Assembly: GCA_045649265.1 (NCBI GenBank)
Contig: JAZRPO010000021.1
Coordinates: 1-14,820 of the forward strand
DNA length: 14,820 nucleotides
Source of the DNA: SIG480 sp045649265
GTDB lineage: Bacteria > Bacillota > Clostridia > Oscillospirales > JAAYXM01
Reading direction: 5' to 3'
Positions 13,537 through 14,820 of this stretch are shown piece after piece. Position 1 is the first letter of the stretch, and each line of letters begins with the position of its first letter. A program made the translations under genes and the position numbers. The notes under the pieces are model-generated. The model worked only from the letters and a program-made list of their open reading frames with translations, was not told the origin of the DNA and searched no databases.

Positions 13537-14820
13537 CTATTGATTTGCACTCTGCCTGTCGTTTCTTCTGAGCCGTGTGTAGCCGAGATACATGACTGCG
13601 GCTGAAAGCCCCCAGAAATATGCGTTCATATACGGAACTTCGAATATGTTTTCAAAAAACGAATGCGCAAGGACACCTATCTGGCCTGAAAGGATTCCGG
13701 AGGAGAGGATTGACATCTTATTTTTCTGAGTTTTAAAGATGCTTCTGCAGGACCAGAGGATATTTCTAAGAAGCAACCATACATAGGAGATAAGGCCAAT
13801 AAGCCCCATTTCTGTGAGCGTTTTGAGATAGTAGTTATCCATATAATAATATAAAAGGTCATCAATCTCCTTGTTTTGCATGGCTATTGCTCCGCCGTAT
13901 CTTCCGAGCCCGAAGCCGAAGAGACGGTTTTGCCTCCACAGGGAAAGGCCAAGATGCCAACGCTCTCCGCGCCCACCTGTGGAATTTGCCTTCGCAAAAT
14001 CTGCCGTAAAAAGAAAGGTTATTCTGTTCGAAATCTCAGGAACGCAGAAAATTATACCCAGAATCCCGATTGCCGCAAAAAGAAGGAGCTTTCTGTCTAC
14101 GAGGAGAGAAAAGACAACAACTGCAATTGTGAGACCGAACCATGCGCCTCTTGAAAAGGTGAAGAGAGCAGCGAGGCATATTATTCCGGTAAAACCCCAC
14201 ATGAGGCATTTAACCCAAAGCTTTTTTGCGTAGTATGCACACGCTGCAAGCATAGGTGCTGCCATAACCATGAATGCACCCATAATATTCGGGCTTCCGA
14301 TTATTGAATAAACGCGGGTGCGGACACCTGCCTCTGCCTGAGCCACCCAAGCCTCCGGCATGGGAGCTTTTGTGATGTACTGATAAATGCCGTGGATAGC
14401 TATTGCGAACGCCAGCGCGTTGAAAGTAAAATAAAGAGTTTTAAAATCCTTGTCGTTCTCTATCAGACGAGTGAGGACGAAGAACCAAAGCATAAACTGG
14501 CATACAGCGCGGTAACCGGCAATAGCAGGGCCCATTTTCGGAGAAACTACGGCAAGGAGAAGAATTCCGATTGCCATAAAGAAAAGAAGCGGCATATCAA
14601 TCGGAGTTATGCGTGGCTTTATGGTTTCTTTTGAAAACATAAGCTGCCATATAATAAAGAAGATGCAGAAAAGCATAAATGCTTCATCCCAGATTGAGGA
14701 AAGAAAGGATATCTGCAAAACATTTCTAACAAAAACGTCAACCGGGAGGTAAAGCGCAAAGATTGCAATGAGAAAACGCTTCATCCCGAGCTTGTTAAAT
14801 GTGTTTATTGCGATGCTGCC
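13537..14820 (-). CDS. O-antigen ligase family membrane protein, partial at window edge
   Basis: Polytopic membrane protein with about ten to twelve hydrophobic segments, of the Wzy_C (O-antigen ligase/polymerase) superfamily. Such proteins polymerise or transfer lipid-linked glycans outside the membrane; in Gram-positives the acceptor is usually capsule, exopolysaccharide or a wall polymer. Family marks are TFSRGAW after the central segments and, in the large outer loop, GGRGERWHLGLSLW followed by FGFGLGRYG. The catalytic loop normally lies there. The first ATG inside the window is at 14784 (415 residues), but it has no clear ribosome binding site. The frame is open for 12 more codons to the edge, so the true start may be outside. 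The C-terminus is basic (RLRRNDRQSANQ). The nearest glycan gene here is the TagA-like one at 3722. Confidence 0.88.
   Translation of the reverse strand, partial: GSIAINTFNKLGMKRFLIAIFALYLPVDVFVRNVLQISFLSSIWDEAFMLFCIFFIIWQLMFSKETIKPRITPIDMPLLFFMAIGILLLAVVSPKMGPAIAGYRAVCQFMLWFFVLTRLIENDKDFKTLYFTFNALAFAIAIHGIYQYITKAPMPEAWVAQAEAGVRTRVYSIIGSPNIMGAFMVMAAPMLAACAYYAKKLWVKCLMWGFTGIICLAALFTFSRGAWFGLTIAVVVFSLLVDRKLLLFAAIGILGIIFCVPEISNRITFLFTADFAKANSTGGRGERWHLGLSLWRQNRLFGFGLGRYGGAIAMQNKEIDDLLYYYMDNYYLKTLTEMGLIGLISYVWLLLRNILWSCRSIFKTQKNKMSILSSGILSGQIGVLAHSFFENIFEVPYMNAYFWGLSAAVMYLGYTRLRRNDRQSANQ

Noticed and set aside
1..14820. CRISPR array, insertion sequence or phage genes
   Set aside because: No regularly spaced direct repeats, transposase, integrase or phage structural motifs were seen on either strand.

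Overview
The window reads as chromosomal DNA from a spore-forming member of the Clostridia (Bacillota). The evidence is a T-box leader before pheST, dense gene packing with AGGAG-type ribosome binding sites, an alpha/beta-type small acid-soluble spore protein (SASP), a DegV protein, and an mltG/U32-peptidase gene order of the Bacillota type. I would guess an Oscillospiraceae/Ruminococcaceae-like gut bacterium, but that is inference. No plasmid, phage, transposon or CRISPR signal is visible.

Layout. (1) 1-3631: the 3' half of a T-box riboswitch, then pheS and pheT, closed by a strong terminator. (2) 3659-11162: a promoter followed by nine tightly packed genes. They encode a TagA-type glycosyltransferase, a divergent dTMP kinase, a DUF2156 protein, a GNAT acetyltransferase, a DJ-1/PfpI protein, 5-formyltetrahydrofolate cyclo-ligase, MltG, a U32 protein (TrhP-like) and an RluA-type pseudouridine synthase. 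Gaps run from 17-base overlaps to 14 bases, so they very likely form one operon. It ends near a long inverted repeat. (3) 11210-12157: degV with its own extended -10 promoter and a two-way terminator. (4) 12189-13150, minus strand: tRNA-Pro(CGG) with a consensus promoter and its own terminator, then a xylose-isomerase-like TIM-barrel gene. (5) 13225-13461: the SASP gene with a hairpin in its leader. (6) 13483-14820, minus strand: an O-antigen-ligase-like polytopic membrane protein whose reading frame stays open to the window edge.

How the genes fit together. pheST charges tRNA-Phe and is controlled by the charging state of its tRNA. The nine-gene operon mixes envelope work (TagA, MltG, perhaps DUF2156), nucleotide and folate supply (dTMP kinase, cyclo-ligase) and RNA modification (U32/TrhP, RluA). 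It looks like a growth-linked housekeeping operon, not a single pathway.

I did not find a convincing new multi-gene system. The points most worth a second look are the DUF2156/GNAT coupled pair, the leader hairpin of the SASP gene, the compact tRNA-Pro/isomerase junction with its start ambiguity, the cysteine cluster in PheS, and the unexplained inverted repeat before degV.
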